DNA of 11,716 bases from Minisyncoccota bacterium (lineage in GTDB: Bacteria > Patescibacteriota > Minisyncoccia > Minisyncoccales > UBA5738): assembly GCA_025453415.1 (NCBI GenBank), contig JALOQL010000019.1, positions 1-11,716 of the forward strand, given 5' to 3'. Below are positions 5,537-11,630 of this stretch, in pieces. The notes under the pieces are model-generated. The model had not been told where the DNA came from and ran no database searches. It was given only the letters and a program-made list of their open reading frames with translations. The position numbers and the translations under genes were made by a program. Position 1 is the first letter of the stretch. Every line of letters begins with the position of its first letter.

Positions 5537-6943
5537 TTAAATATCGTAGTAAAGGATGAATTCCGAGGGCGTTGGCCGCATTCTTATATAATCGTATTCC
5601 GCGGTGGTTTTGTAGTTGATCCAGGAATCGACCCATGTCCGGGAGAAAACGCCGTCATCCAGCAGAAATTCGTGGTCGGCCTCAAGGGCATCCAGCGCGC
5701 CTTTCAGCGAATCGGGGACCGTGGGCAAACCGTTACCGTCCTTGAAAATATTGCCTTCCGCGGGTTTTCCCGGGTCGATTTGTTTTTTAATTCCGTCAAT
5801 GCCGGCCAGCAGCATCGCCGCGAACGCCAGATACGGGTTGCAGGCCGGATCCGGCGGCCGGAATTCGATGCGCTTGGAAGCGGGGGAGTTATCGTACATC
5901 GGAATGCGGATCGCCGCCGAACGGTTGCGCGCCGAGTAGACCAGGTTGACCGGCGCTTCGTAGCCGGGAACAAGCCGCTTGTAAGAATTCACCGTGGGCG
6001 AGGTCAGGGCGACCAGGGCGGAGCCGTGTTTCAGCATGCCGCCGATAAACCACAATGCGGATTGGCTCAAGCCGGCATAGCCTTTTGCGTCGAAAAACAG
6101 GGGAGTGCCGCCTTTCCATAGGGAAATGTGCGTATGCATGCCCGACCCGTTGTCTCCAAGCAGCGGTTTGGGCATGAAAGTCGCGGTTTTGCCGTGGCGC
6201 AGCGCGACGTTTTTTACCACGTATTTGAACGCCATCAATTTGTCGGCCTGTTTCACCAGAGTTTCGTATTTGATATCGATTTCGGCTTGGCCTCCGGTGG
6301 CAACCTCGTGATGTTCCTTTTCCACGATAATTCCCAATTTTTCCATCTCAGCGACCATTTCCTTGCGGATGTCGCTGTGCTGGTCCAGGGGCGGAACGGG
6401 AAAATAGCCTTCTTTGGCGCGAATCTTGTAGCCGTCGCTGGGAATGCCCTCCTCATCGCTCATATTCCAATTGGCTTCGCAGGATGTCAGTTCGTGAAAG
6501 GCCGAATTTTGCTCCTGGGAAAACCGCGCCTTATTGAAGATGAAGAATTCCGCTTCCGGGCCGAAATAGGCCTTGTCGGCAATGCCGCTGTCCTGAAGGT
6601 ATTTTTCGGCTTTCTGGGCGATGTGGCGCGGATCTTCTTCGAAGCGCTTGCCGGCGACAGGATCGTAGACGTCGCAGACCAGGCTTGCAACTTTCATTGA
6701 GGAAAACGGATCCATGAAGAACGTTTCCGGATCGGGTTTCAGGATCATGTCGCTTTCTTCGATCGGTTTGAATCCCCGGATCGACGAGCCGTCGAACCCC
6801 GTGCCCTTGTCAAACAGCGATGCGTCCAGTTGCGATACGGGAAGCGTGAAATGCTGCCAGCTGCCGGGCATGTCGCAAAACTTCAGATCGACCATCGCCA
6901 CGCCTTCTTTTTTGCACTTTTCGATGATTTCTTTTGGTTCCAT
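5537..6943 (-). CDS. glnA: Glutamine synthetase, type I (GSI-beta-like)
   Basis: Makes glutamine from glutamate, ammonia and ATP; a cytoplasmic enzyme, normally a dodecamer. The 468 residues match the usual GSI length (468-474). Motifs: FDGSS (50-54, the Asp-50 loop), FGPEAEFFIF (127-136, metal-binding Glu), NGSGMHTHISLW (265-276), GYEAPV (327-332), NRSAAIRIP (340-348), EFRPPDPACNPYLAFAA (360-376), and the C-terminal RMRPTPSEFILYYDI. The insert between EFFIF and GYFPVPP is the one seen in beta-type enzymes. The tyrosine that is adenylylated in E. coli (Tyr397, in NLYDLP) aligns with Phe400 in NIFKDG, so this control is probably absent. Many Patescibacteria lack amino-acid synthesis, so the gene is notable here. 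A structured leader of about 135 nt precedes it. There is no close Shine-Dalgarno, although GAGGTGATCCAG lies 26 nt upstream. Confidence 0.97.
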   Translation of the reverse strand: MEPKEIIEKCKKEGVAMVDLKFCDMPGSWQHFTLPVSQLDASLFDKGTGFDGSSIRGFKPIEESDMILKPDPETFFMDPFSSMKVASLVCDVYDPVAGKRFEEDPRHIAQKAEKYLQDSGIADKAYFGPEAEFFIFNKARFSQEQNSAFHELTSCEANWNMSDEEGIPSDGYKIRAKEGYFPVPPLDQHSDIRKEMVAEMEKLGIIVEKEHHEVATGGQAEIDIKYETLVKQADKLMAFKYVVKNVALRHGKTATFMPKPLLGDNGSGMHTHISLWKGGTPLFFDAKGYAGLSQSALWFIGGMLKHGSALVALTSPTVNSYKRLVPGYEAPVNLVYSARNRSAAIRIPMYDNSPASKRIEFRPPDPACNPYLAFAAMLLAGIDGIKKQIDPGKPAEGNIFKDGNGLPTVPDSLKGALDALEADHEFLLDDGVFSRTWVDSWINYKTTAEYDYIRMRPTPSEFILYYDI

Positions 6944-6965
6944 ATTTCAAAATTGGATTATCCTT

Positions 6966-6977
6966 CTGGATCACCTC
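6966..6977 (-). promoter_or_regulatory. Displaced, extended Shine-Dalgarno-like sequence in the glnA leader
   Basis: The minus strand reads GAGGTGATCCAG, complementary over its length to the conserved 3' end of bacterial 16S rRNA (CUGGAUCACCUC). It ends 22 nt, and its GAGGTGAT core 26 nt, before the glnA ATG, farther than usual. A short ATCC-agaa-GGAT hairpin just after it could shorten the distance or hide part of the site. It may be a ribosome standby site or coincidence. Confidence 0.35.
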
Positions 6978-6981
6978 GGGA

Positions 6982-7013
6982 TGTTTTTTAAAACAGTTGC
7001 GTTTTAAAAAACA
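6982..7013. promoter_or_regulatory. Perfect 13-bp inverted repeat in the glnA leader
   Basis: TGTTTTTTAAAAC (6982-6994) and GTTTTAAAAAACA (7001-7013) are exact reverse complements with a 6-bp spacer. It lies about 40-70 bp upstream of glnA. It could be an operator for a dimeric regulator, or, in RNA, a second hairpin competing with the GC-rich terminator-like stem just before it. Confidence 0.55.
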
Positions 7014-7038
7014 AAACTCCGCCGCTGTTCACGGGGAG
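7006..7038 (-). terminator. Terminator-like hairpin upstream of glnA (terminator or attenuator)
   Basis: On the minus strand CTCC+CCG (7038-7032) pairs with CGG+GGAG (7024-7022 and 7020-7017) around a 7-nt loop with one bulged base, followed by TTTTGTTTTTT (7016-7006). It lies downstream of both the radical SAM stop and the predicted promoter at 7086-7114. It could end read-through from the radical SAM operon or attenuate glnA itself. Its T tail overlaps the first arm of the 13-bp inverted repeat, so the two structures exclude one another. Confidence 0.5.
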
Positions 7039-7060
7039 GCGCCTTTGCCTTCGCAATTCT

Positions 7061-7076
7061 GGCACGTCATTGTGCC
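7061..7076 (-). other. Small hairpin in the glnA leader
   Basis: GGCAC (7061-7065) and GTGCC (7072-7076) form a 5-bp stem around 6 nt, near the 5' end of the transcript that would start from the promoter at 7086-7114. It has no T tail. Confidence 0.4.
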
Positions 7077-7085
7077 GATATTACT

Positions 7086-7114
7086 TTAATATCAGTTGAC
7101 GCCAGAAAAGTCAA
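7086..7114 (-). promoter_or_regulatory. Predicted glnA promoter with overlapping inverted repeat
   Basis: On the minus strand TTGACT (7114-7109), a 17-bp spacer and the extended -10 TGaTATTAA (7094-7086) make one of the best -35/-10 pairs in the window. GTTGAC (7095-7100) and GTCAAC (7110-7115) form an inverted repeat across the -35 and spacer, a possible operator. Transcription would start near 7079, about 135 nt before the glnA ATG. Confidence 0.5.
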
Positions 7115-7144
7115 CGAACATCTATCCGGATTTAAAATGAAAAA

Positions 7145-8119
7145 TTATGAAAATCGTGGTGTTTTAGCTTTATCCCTTAAGAAGCGGCAGCCGCCGCCGC
7201 ATCTGCCAAAATCACCGCATTCAATGCAATTTCCATGGAAATTACTTTCTTGGAATTTTTTCGCCGGGTTGGTTTCGATCAGTTCGGCGAAGCTTTTTTC
7301 CAGAAGATTTCCTAAAATATCCGGGTTTTGTTCGCATGTTCTCAGATTCCCGGCCGGGTCGATGGCCCATTTTTGCCGGCCGCAGACGCATGCGCCAAAA
7401 TTCAATCGCGGATATTTTTTATGGTTGATCCGGCAGGCTTCGACCGGCACGGTAATGTTCACCGGGACGCGGTATTTTTCCGCTCTATCGTTGGCGATTC
7501 CCAGGACGGATTCAAACTCCGATGCCGATGGGGCAAGCATTTCAATATTTTTTAATCCGCGGCCGCCGGGAACAAAACGATTAAGCGCCAGATTATCGGC
7601 CGAGAACGAAAAACCAAGATCGATAAAGTCCCCGATGTCGGCAATGTTAATTTTGGTGATGGTAAACGAAAGGGTGAGGGGGATCCGGCGCTTTTTTACC
7701 GCCAAAATGGCGCGTTTCAGATCGCTCAGCTTGTCATTGTTGCTGAGCGTTGCGTATCGGTCTTTATCCAGGCTGACAAGCGATATGTCGAAATAAGTTA
7801 TACCGCACGCGACTAGCCGGTCCGTTTTTTCTTCGTCGAGAAGCGTGCCGTTTGTCGCGATACCCACTTTAGCGCCGCAGTTTTTTGCCAGTGTCGCAAT
7901 TTCGTAAATATCCGTTCGCAACATGGGCTCGCCGCCGGTCAAAGTTATGTTTTGCGGCTTGATTTTGGCGAAAATTTTGCCAAAAAGCTTTTCGATTTCC
8001 GCGAGTTCCAGTTCTTTTGTCGGATAATCAGCCCTTTCCTTCCAGACATTATAACAATAAAAACAATCGTTGTTGCACTTTTTTGTGATCTCGAAAACGA
8101 AGAAATAGGGCTTATCCAT
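7145..8119 (-). CDS. Radical SAM protein with SPASM domain
   Basis: A 324-residue cytoplasmic enzyme of the radical SAM superfamily. C15-X3-C19-X2-C22 (KKCNNDCFYC) binds the SAM-cleaving 4Fe-4S cluster and TGGEP (61-65) is the SAM-contact motif. The C-terminal part carries SPASM signatures: C246-X10-G257-X4-C262 and C298-X2-C301-X5-C307-X3-C311. The last conserved SPASM cysteine after the CX3C is missing, as the protein ends 13 residues later, so the second auxiliary cluster may have an unusual ligand (extra C244 is a candidate) or be incomplete. Relatives modify peptides and proteins (sulfatase maturation, PqqE, RiPP maturases) or other substrates. The substrate here is unknown. Start: ATG 8119, one nucleotide after the stop of the upstream membrane gene; an in-frame ATG at 8140 would overlap that gene. 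The two genes are surely cotranscribed. Confidence 0.92.
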   Translation of the reverse strand: MDKPYFFVFEITKKCNNDCFYCYNVWKERADYPTKELELAEIEKLFGKIFAKIKPQNITLTGGEPMLRTDIYEIATLAKNCGAKVGIATNGTLLDEEKTDRLVACGITYFDISLVSLDKDRYATLSNNDKLSDLKRAILAVKKRRIPLTLSFTITKINIADIGDFIDLGFSFSADNLALNRFVPGGRGLKNIEMLAPSASEFESVLGIANDRAEKYRVPVNITVPVEACRINHKKYPRLNFGACVCGRQKWAIDPAGNLRTCEQNPDILGNLLEKSFAELIETNPAKKFQESNFHGNCIECGDFGRCGGGCRFLRDKAKTPRFS

Positions 8120-8120
8120 G

Positions 8121-9065
8121 CTACTTTGATTCCATATCATCGATCAAGTCATCTACGTCCGGGTACGCTGACTGCACTTTTTCAATGGCTTCCATCTTGA
8201 GGTGGGCTAGGTAGTCCGTTTCCATGTTTTTGATGTATTGTTTTGCTTCCTTTTGCCCGGCATCCTCGGTTTTGCCGGTATAGTAACCGAGCAATCCGCC
8301 ATTCATCACAAATCCTTCCTCGCTGGGCATTGCTTCGATCAGAGAATAGATTTTGATGTTTTCCTTTAAGATTTCAAGCGCTTGACGGAATTCTTCGCTA
8401 TCGATTGCTTTCTTTTGCTTTAATTCCGCGAGCGTCAGGAGCCTTTCTCTTATTTTGCCCATAGCCTGGCTTTCATAGCCGAATTCGTTGATTGTTGGTA
8501 TTGCCATTCTGGTCACGATATTCCTATTTGGGGATGTATTTTTCGCGATTCCGTTGCAAACGTTTTCCAGCAGATCGATTTCCGTGTCTTTGATGACCGC
8601 TTCATGGCCGGCCATGCCTCTCAATGCCTTCATTGTCGATTTGATCTTGTCCAGGGTGTTTTGATATCGGTCGGAATTGACGGTTACGCTTTCTTGGGCC
8701 AGGGAGTCGTTCAATTCCCGCCACAACGCGACAAAGCTTTGCCATTCTTTGGTGCTTCTCAAGGCATCGATCCTTCCCATTTTGGCCGCGGTTTCCGCCA
8801 GGTCGATCCCGGGTCCGACCGGTTCCGCGGTTTTTATCTGTTCAATTTTTTTGTTTGCCGGATCGATGGCGTCCGGAGCGGATTGTTTTTCTTGTCCCAA
8901 CAGGAACAAGCTGCCGATAATGCCGGTAACGCCCAATATTGTTCCGGTGAAAAATCCAATTTTACGGATTTTTTCCTGCTTGAAAGTTTTTGTTGCTACG
9001 ATAAGGATCGCCGCGGCGCAAAGCGCGGCCACGGCAATTATGACGGATTCGATCATTTTATCCAT
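8121..9065 (-). CDS. Two-TM membrane protein of unknown function, operon partner of radical SAM
   Basis: A 314-residue protein I do not recognise. Residues 5-25 and 36-56 are two hydrophobic helices separated by a short basic loop (TFKQEKIRK). This predicts both ends on one side of the membrane, with the basic loop probably inside and the C-terminal domain outside. The remaining 250 residues (from about 60) are charged and mainly helix-like, with no known motif, one cysteine (170), and an acidic end (DVDDLIDDMESK). I chose ATG 9065 (MDKMIES), downstream of a TATAAT, because the longer frame would start upstream of that -10. Its stop is one base before the radical SAM start, so translation is probably coupled. 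By context it may be the substrate, anchor or delivery partner of the enzyme, but nothing in its sequence proves this. Confidence 0.75.
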   Translation of the reverse strand: MDKMIESVIIAVAALCAAAILIVATKTFKQEKIRKIGFFTGTILGVTGIIGSLFLLGQEKQSAPDAIDPANKKIEQIKTAEPVGPGIDLAETAAKMGRIDALRSTKEWQSFVALWRELNDSLAQESVTVNSDRYQNTLDKIKSTMKALRGMAGHEAVIKDTEIDLLENVCNGIAKNTSPNRNIVTRMAIPTINEFGYESQAMGKIRERLLTLAELKQKKAIDSEEFRQALEILKENIKIYSLIEAMPSEEGFVMNGGLLGYYTGKTEDAGQKEAKQYIKNMETDYLAHLKMEAIEKVQSAYPDVDDLIDDMESK

Positions 9066-9107
9066 GATTTTTTGATTAGATGAAAAGCCGATACCTATAG
9101 CAAATAT

Positions 9108-9113
9108 ATTATA
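9108..9113 (-). promoter_or_regulatory. -10 box of the two-TM/radical SAM operon
   Basis: A perfect TATAAT on the minus strand, 42 nt upstream of the ATG at 9065, in the 147-bp gap between divergent genes. No good -35 is seen at 16-18 bp. Confidence 0.5.
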
Positions 9114-9176
9114 CAACAAATGCCGGAGGCTTGGGATGGCCCTGTTTTCGGGCGATTTTCGTTTTACCATATAATT

Positions 9177-9206
9177 TTGCAGCAAACGGCAAAAAAGTGG
9201 TATAAT
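9177..9206 (+). promoter_or_regulatory. Leaderless promoter of the Beta_propel protein gene
   Basis: The extended -10 TGgTATAAT (9198-9206) lies 18 bp after TTGCAG (9177-9182). The ATG at 9213 starts 6 bp past the -10, so transcription should begin at the start codon. No Shine-Dalgarno exists or could fit. Confidence 0.6.
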
Positions 9207-9212
9207 AACACA

Positions 9213-11495
9213 ATGGAAAAAATTAAAAATATGGAAAAAAAAGAAAAAAAATTGTTTTTAGCGATTGTATCGGCGGTTTTTATTGTTGCTGCCGGCATCG
9301 TGCAGGCCGCCGGATGCGACGTTTCCCGGCTGGTTTCGGTTGCGGCATACGAAAAAAGCGACGCGGTGAAGAATTTGCAGACTTGCCTTATCGAGTCGGG
9401 CTATAACATCATGGCCGGGGCCACCGGTTACTACGGCGGCCAGACGATCGGCGCGGTGAAAACGTTTTATTCTTCCTGGTATGGCGCCTGGAACGGCTTG
9501 AAAGTGGGGCCGCTGGGCATCGATAATTTAAAGAAGGGAACCGGCAAGCCGCCGGTCGATAATCCGGTCGTGGTTACGGGAACTGACAATTTCAAGACTT
9601 TTGCGAGCGCCGACGAATTCCAGAAATATTTCAAAGCCGCGGCCCAGGAATCAAGCGCGGGATATTATGGCGGCGGTAACGGCGTCACCGTGTTCGAAGA
9701 GCGGTCGTTGAGCCTGGACATGGCGGTGCCTTCCGCAACTGCCAAGAGTGCGTCGGGAGGTTGGGGCGCTTCCATGGGCGGCACCGGAGCGGCGGCGCCT
9801 CAGGCGGTTGTTGACCGGTCTTCGACGACCAACGTGCAGGTAGTAGGCATCGACGAACCCGACATCGTGAAGACTGATGGCAAAGAAATTTATTATTCAC
9901 CGTCGACGCCGATTTATTGGTGGAATTCGGGCGACGGCGTGAGACCGATGGCGTTGAGTGGCGCAGCTTTGAAGGAAAGAGACTATATGCCGCGTTATCA
10001 GGCGCGGCAGGCAAAGATAATCAAGGCCTTGCCTGTGAGCTCGATGGCCGTCGACGGTTCGATCGATACAAGTGGAGACCTGCTTCTTTCGGGCAATACT
10101 CTCGTGGTTTTCGGTAATGGCGAGATTTCCGGTTACAACATTAGTGATGCCAAGAACCCGGCCAAAAAGTGGTCGATCAAGCCCGAAGGCAATTCTTCGG
10201 TCATCGGTTCGCGGCTTTACAACGGCAAGATTTACATGGTGACGCGCACCAGCATCAGCACCTATGACACCTGCCCGATACGTCCCCTGTCCGTCGGCGG
10301 CGTGGGAATTACCATCCCGTGCGGGTCGATCTACCATCCGGACCGGATCGTACCGGCCAATGCCACGTTCAGCGTGTTGGTTGTTGACGCGGCAACCGGC
10401 AGCGTGGAGAGAAAGAATTCGTTCGCGGGCTTGGGTTATACTTCCATCATATATATGTCGCCTGAGAACCTGTACGTCACGTATCCCGATTTCGAGAGTA
10501 ATTTCGGTATCTATACCGCGGCGCTCAAAGAAATGAACGACCTTTTGCCCGCGAACGTGATTTCCGACATCAACCGGGTGAGCGGCTACGATATCAGCTC
10601 GAATTCAAAGATGACCGAGGTGAGCACGATCATCACCAATTACAATGCCAGCCTGGATTCGGATGCTCGCCTGCGGTTGAGCAACGAGATGTCCAACCGC
10701 CTGACAAAATACCGCAAAAACCATATCCGGGATCTTGACCGGACGATCGTTGCCAAGGTGCGGCTTTCCGATCTGGCCTTTATTGCCAGCGGCCGTATCC
10801 CCGGGCAGCTGTTAAATCAGTTCTCGCTGGATGAATACAATGGCAACTTGCGCGCTGCCACCACGCTGGGCGGTTCGTGGTTCGCGCGCTCGGAACAAGC
10901 CAATGATGTGTATGTCCTTGATGGTGCAATACAAATAAAAGGCTCGGTGAAAAATCTGGGGCTGACCGAAAGGATCTACTCGGCGCGCTTCATCGAGGAT
11001 AAGGGCTATGTGGTTACCTTCCGCCAAACCGATCCGTTCTACGTCATCGATTTGAGCAACCCGGCCGATCCCAAGCTGGCCGGCGAACTCAAAATCCCGG
11101 GTTACTCAGGCTATTTGCACCCGGTCAACAAGGATAAGATCATTGGCGTGGGCATGGAAAATTCGCGGGTGAAAATATCCTACTTCAACGTTTCCAACCC
11201 GGCCAATCCCGTGGAGATGGACAAGTATAGCCTTGACGAACATTATTCCGAAGCGGTCAGTAACCACCACGCGTTCCTGATGGATTCCAAACACGGGGTG
11301 TTCTTCATGCCCGGATCGAACGGCGGATATATTTTTTCCTACAACAACGACAAACTTTCCCTGGTCAAGGCGGTGAGCGGCATCAATCCCAAGCGCGCAG
11401 TTTACATCAACGACAATATGTATATCATCGGCGACAGCCAGATATCGGTTATCGACGAAGTGACCTGGGAAAAGATCAAGGAATTCACGTTTTAA
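9213..11495 (+). CDS. Secreted Beta_propel domain protein with N-terminal peptidoglycan-binding-like domain
   Basis: A 760-residue exported protein. A Lys/Glu-rich start and hydrophobic core (14-30) end in QAA, a likely signal-peptide cleavage site near 33. Residues 35-108 (NLQTCLIESGYNI...TGYYGGQTIGAVKTFY) form a PG_binding_1-like module, with Cys35 and Cys58 able to form a disulfide. A Gly/Ser/Ala-rich linker (145-200) leads to a domain of the family described as secreted proteins with a C-terminal beta-propeller (Pfam Beta_propel). The hallmarks are STTNVQVVGIDEPDIVKTDG (about 204-223), LLNQFSLDEYNG (near 533), ERIYSARF...VTFRQTDPFYVIDLSNP (near 586), and ELKIPGYSGYLHP (near 630). The family is common in archaea and some bacteria; its molecular role is not established. 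Here it is probably held at the cell wall by the N-terminal module. ATG 9213 is chosen because it lies just after a good promoter; the frame stays open upstream to 9120. Confidence 0.93.
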   Translation: MEKIKNMEKKEKKLFLAIVSAVFIVAAGIVQAAGCDVSRLVSVAAYEKSDAVKNLQTCLIESGYNIMAGATGYYGGQTIGAVKTFYSSWYGAWNGLKVGPLGIDNLKKGTGKPPVDNPVVVTGTDNFKTFASADEFQKYFKAAAQESSAGYYGGGNGVTVFEERSLSLDMAVPSATAKSASGGWGASMGGTGAAAPQAVVDRSSTTNVQVVGIDEPDIVKTDGKEIYYSPSTPIYWWNSGDGVRPMALSGAALKERDYMPRYQARQAKIIKALPVSSMAVDGSIDTSGDLLLSGNTLVVFGNGEISGYNISDAKNPAKKWSIKPEGNSSVIGSRLYNGKIYMVTRTSISTYDTCPIRPLSVGGVGITIPCGSIYHPDRIVPANATFSVLVVDAATGSVERKNSFAGLGYTSIIYMSPENLYVTYPDFESNFGIYTAALKEMNDLLPANVISDINRVSGYDISSNSKMTEVSTIITNYNASLDSDARLRLSNEMSNRLTKYRKNHIRDLDRTIVAKVRLSDLAFIASGRIPGQLLNQFSLDEYNGNLRAATTLGGSWFARSEQANDVYVLDGAIQIKGSVKNLGLTERIYSARFIEDKGYVVTFRQTDPFYVIDLSNPADPKLAGELKIPGYSGYLHPVNKDKIIGVGMENSRVKISYFNVSNPANPVEMDKYSLDEHYSEAVSNHHAFLMDSKHGVFFMPGSNGGYIFSYNNDKLSLVKAVSGINPKRAVYINDNMYIIGDSQISVIDEVTWEKIKEFTF

Positions 11496-11510
11496 CAATT
11501 AGAAATATTC

Positions 11511-11546
11511 AACAAAAAATCCGGCGATAGCGCTGGATTTTTTGTT
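11511..11546 (+). terminator. Strong terminator of the Beta_propel protein gene
   Basis: AACAAAAAATCCGGCG (11511-11526) pairs with CGCTGGATTTTTTGTT (11531-11546) around a 4-nt loop, with one G-T wobble in 16 pairs. It starts 15 bp after the stop and carries a T run, and the matching A run makes it usable in both directions. Confidence 0.88.
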
Positions 11547-11557
11547 ACAAGAAAACC

Positions 11558-11575
11558 CCCCGGCTTTAGCCGGGG
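11558..11575. repeat. GC-rich hairpin of CCCCGG type
   Basis: CCCCGGCT (11558-11565) and AGCCGGGG (11568-11575) are perfect reverse complements. It follows a complete terminator and lacks a T tail. Its design is close to the inner arms of the palindrome at 1668-1685. Confidence 0.55.
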
Positions 11576-11601
11576 TGTACGTTTGAAGGCAACGCCGTAC
11601 A
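11576..11601. repeat. TGTACG/CGTACA inverted repeat
   Basis: TGTACG (11576-11581) and CGTACA (11596-11601) are separated by 14 bp and abut the hairpins on both sides, making a continuous run of inverted repeats. Confidence 0.4.
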
Positions 11602-11630
11602 TTGAGGCCGTTTTGCCAAACGGCCTCAAT
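11601..11630. repeat. Perfect 13-bp-arm hairpin
   Basis: ATTGAGGCCGTTT (11601-11613) and AAACGGCCTCAAT (11618-11630) are exact reverse complements around a 4-nt loop. No T tail follows, so it is not a typical terminator; a REP-type palindrome or an end of a mobile repeat is possible. The remaining bases to the window end show no supported feature. Confidence 0.6.

Noticed and set aside
6944..7080. Known glutamine riboswitch in the glnA leader
   Set aside because: I could not match the CGUUCA...GACGGAAGUAGG...GAAGGAACGC core of that class; only general hairpins are visible. A covariance search would decide.
7137..7796. Long open frame opposite the radical SAM gene
   Set aside because: It lies wholly antisense to a gene with clear catalytic motifs and has no recognisable domain.
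3448..8119. AMMECR1 and a radical SAM gene in one window, suggesting an AmmeMemoRadiSam system
   Set aside because: No MEMO gene is present, the two genes are over 3 kb apart in separate units, and the radical SAM enzyme is of the SPASM type, not the one that accompanies AMMECR1 and MEMO.
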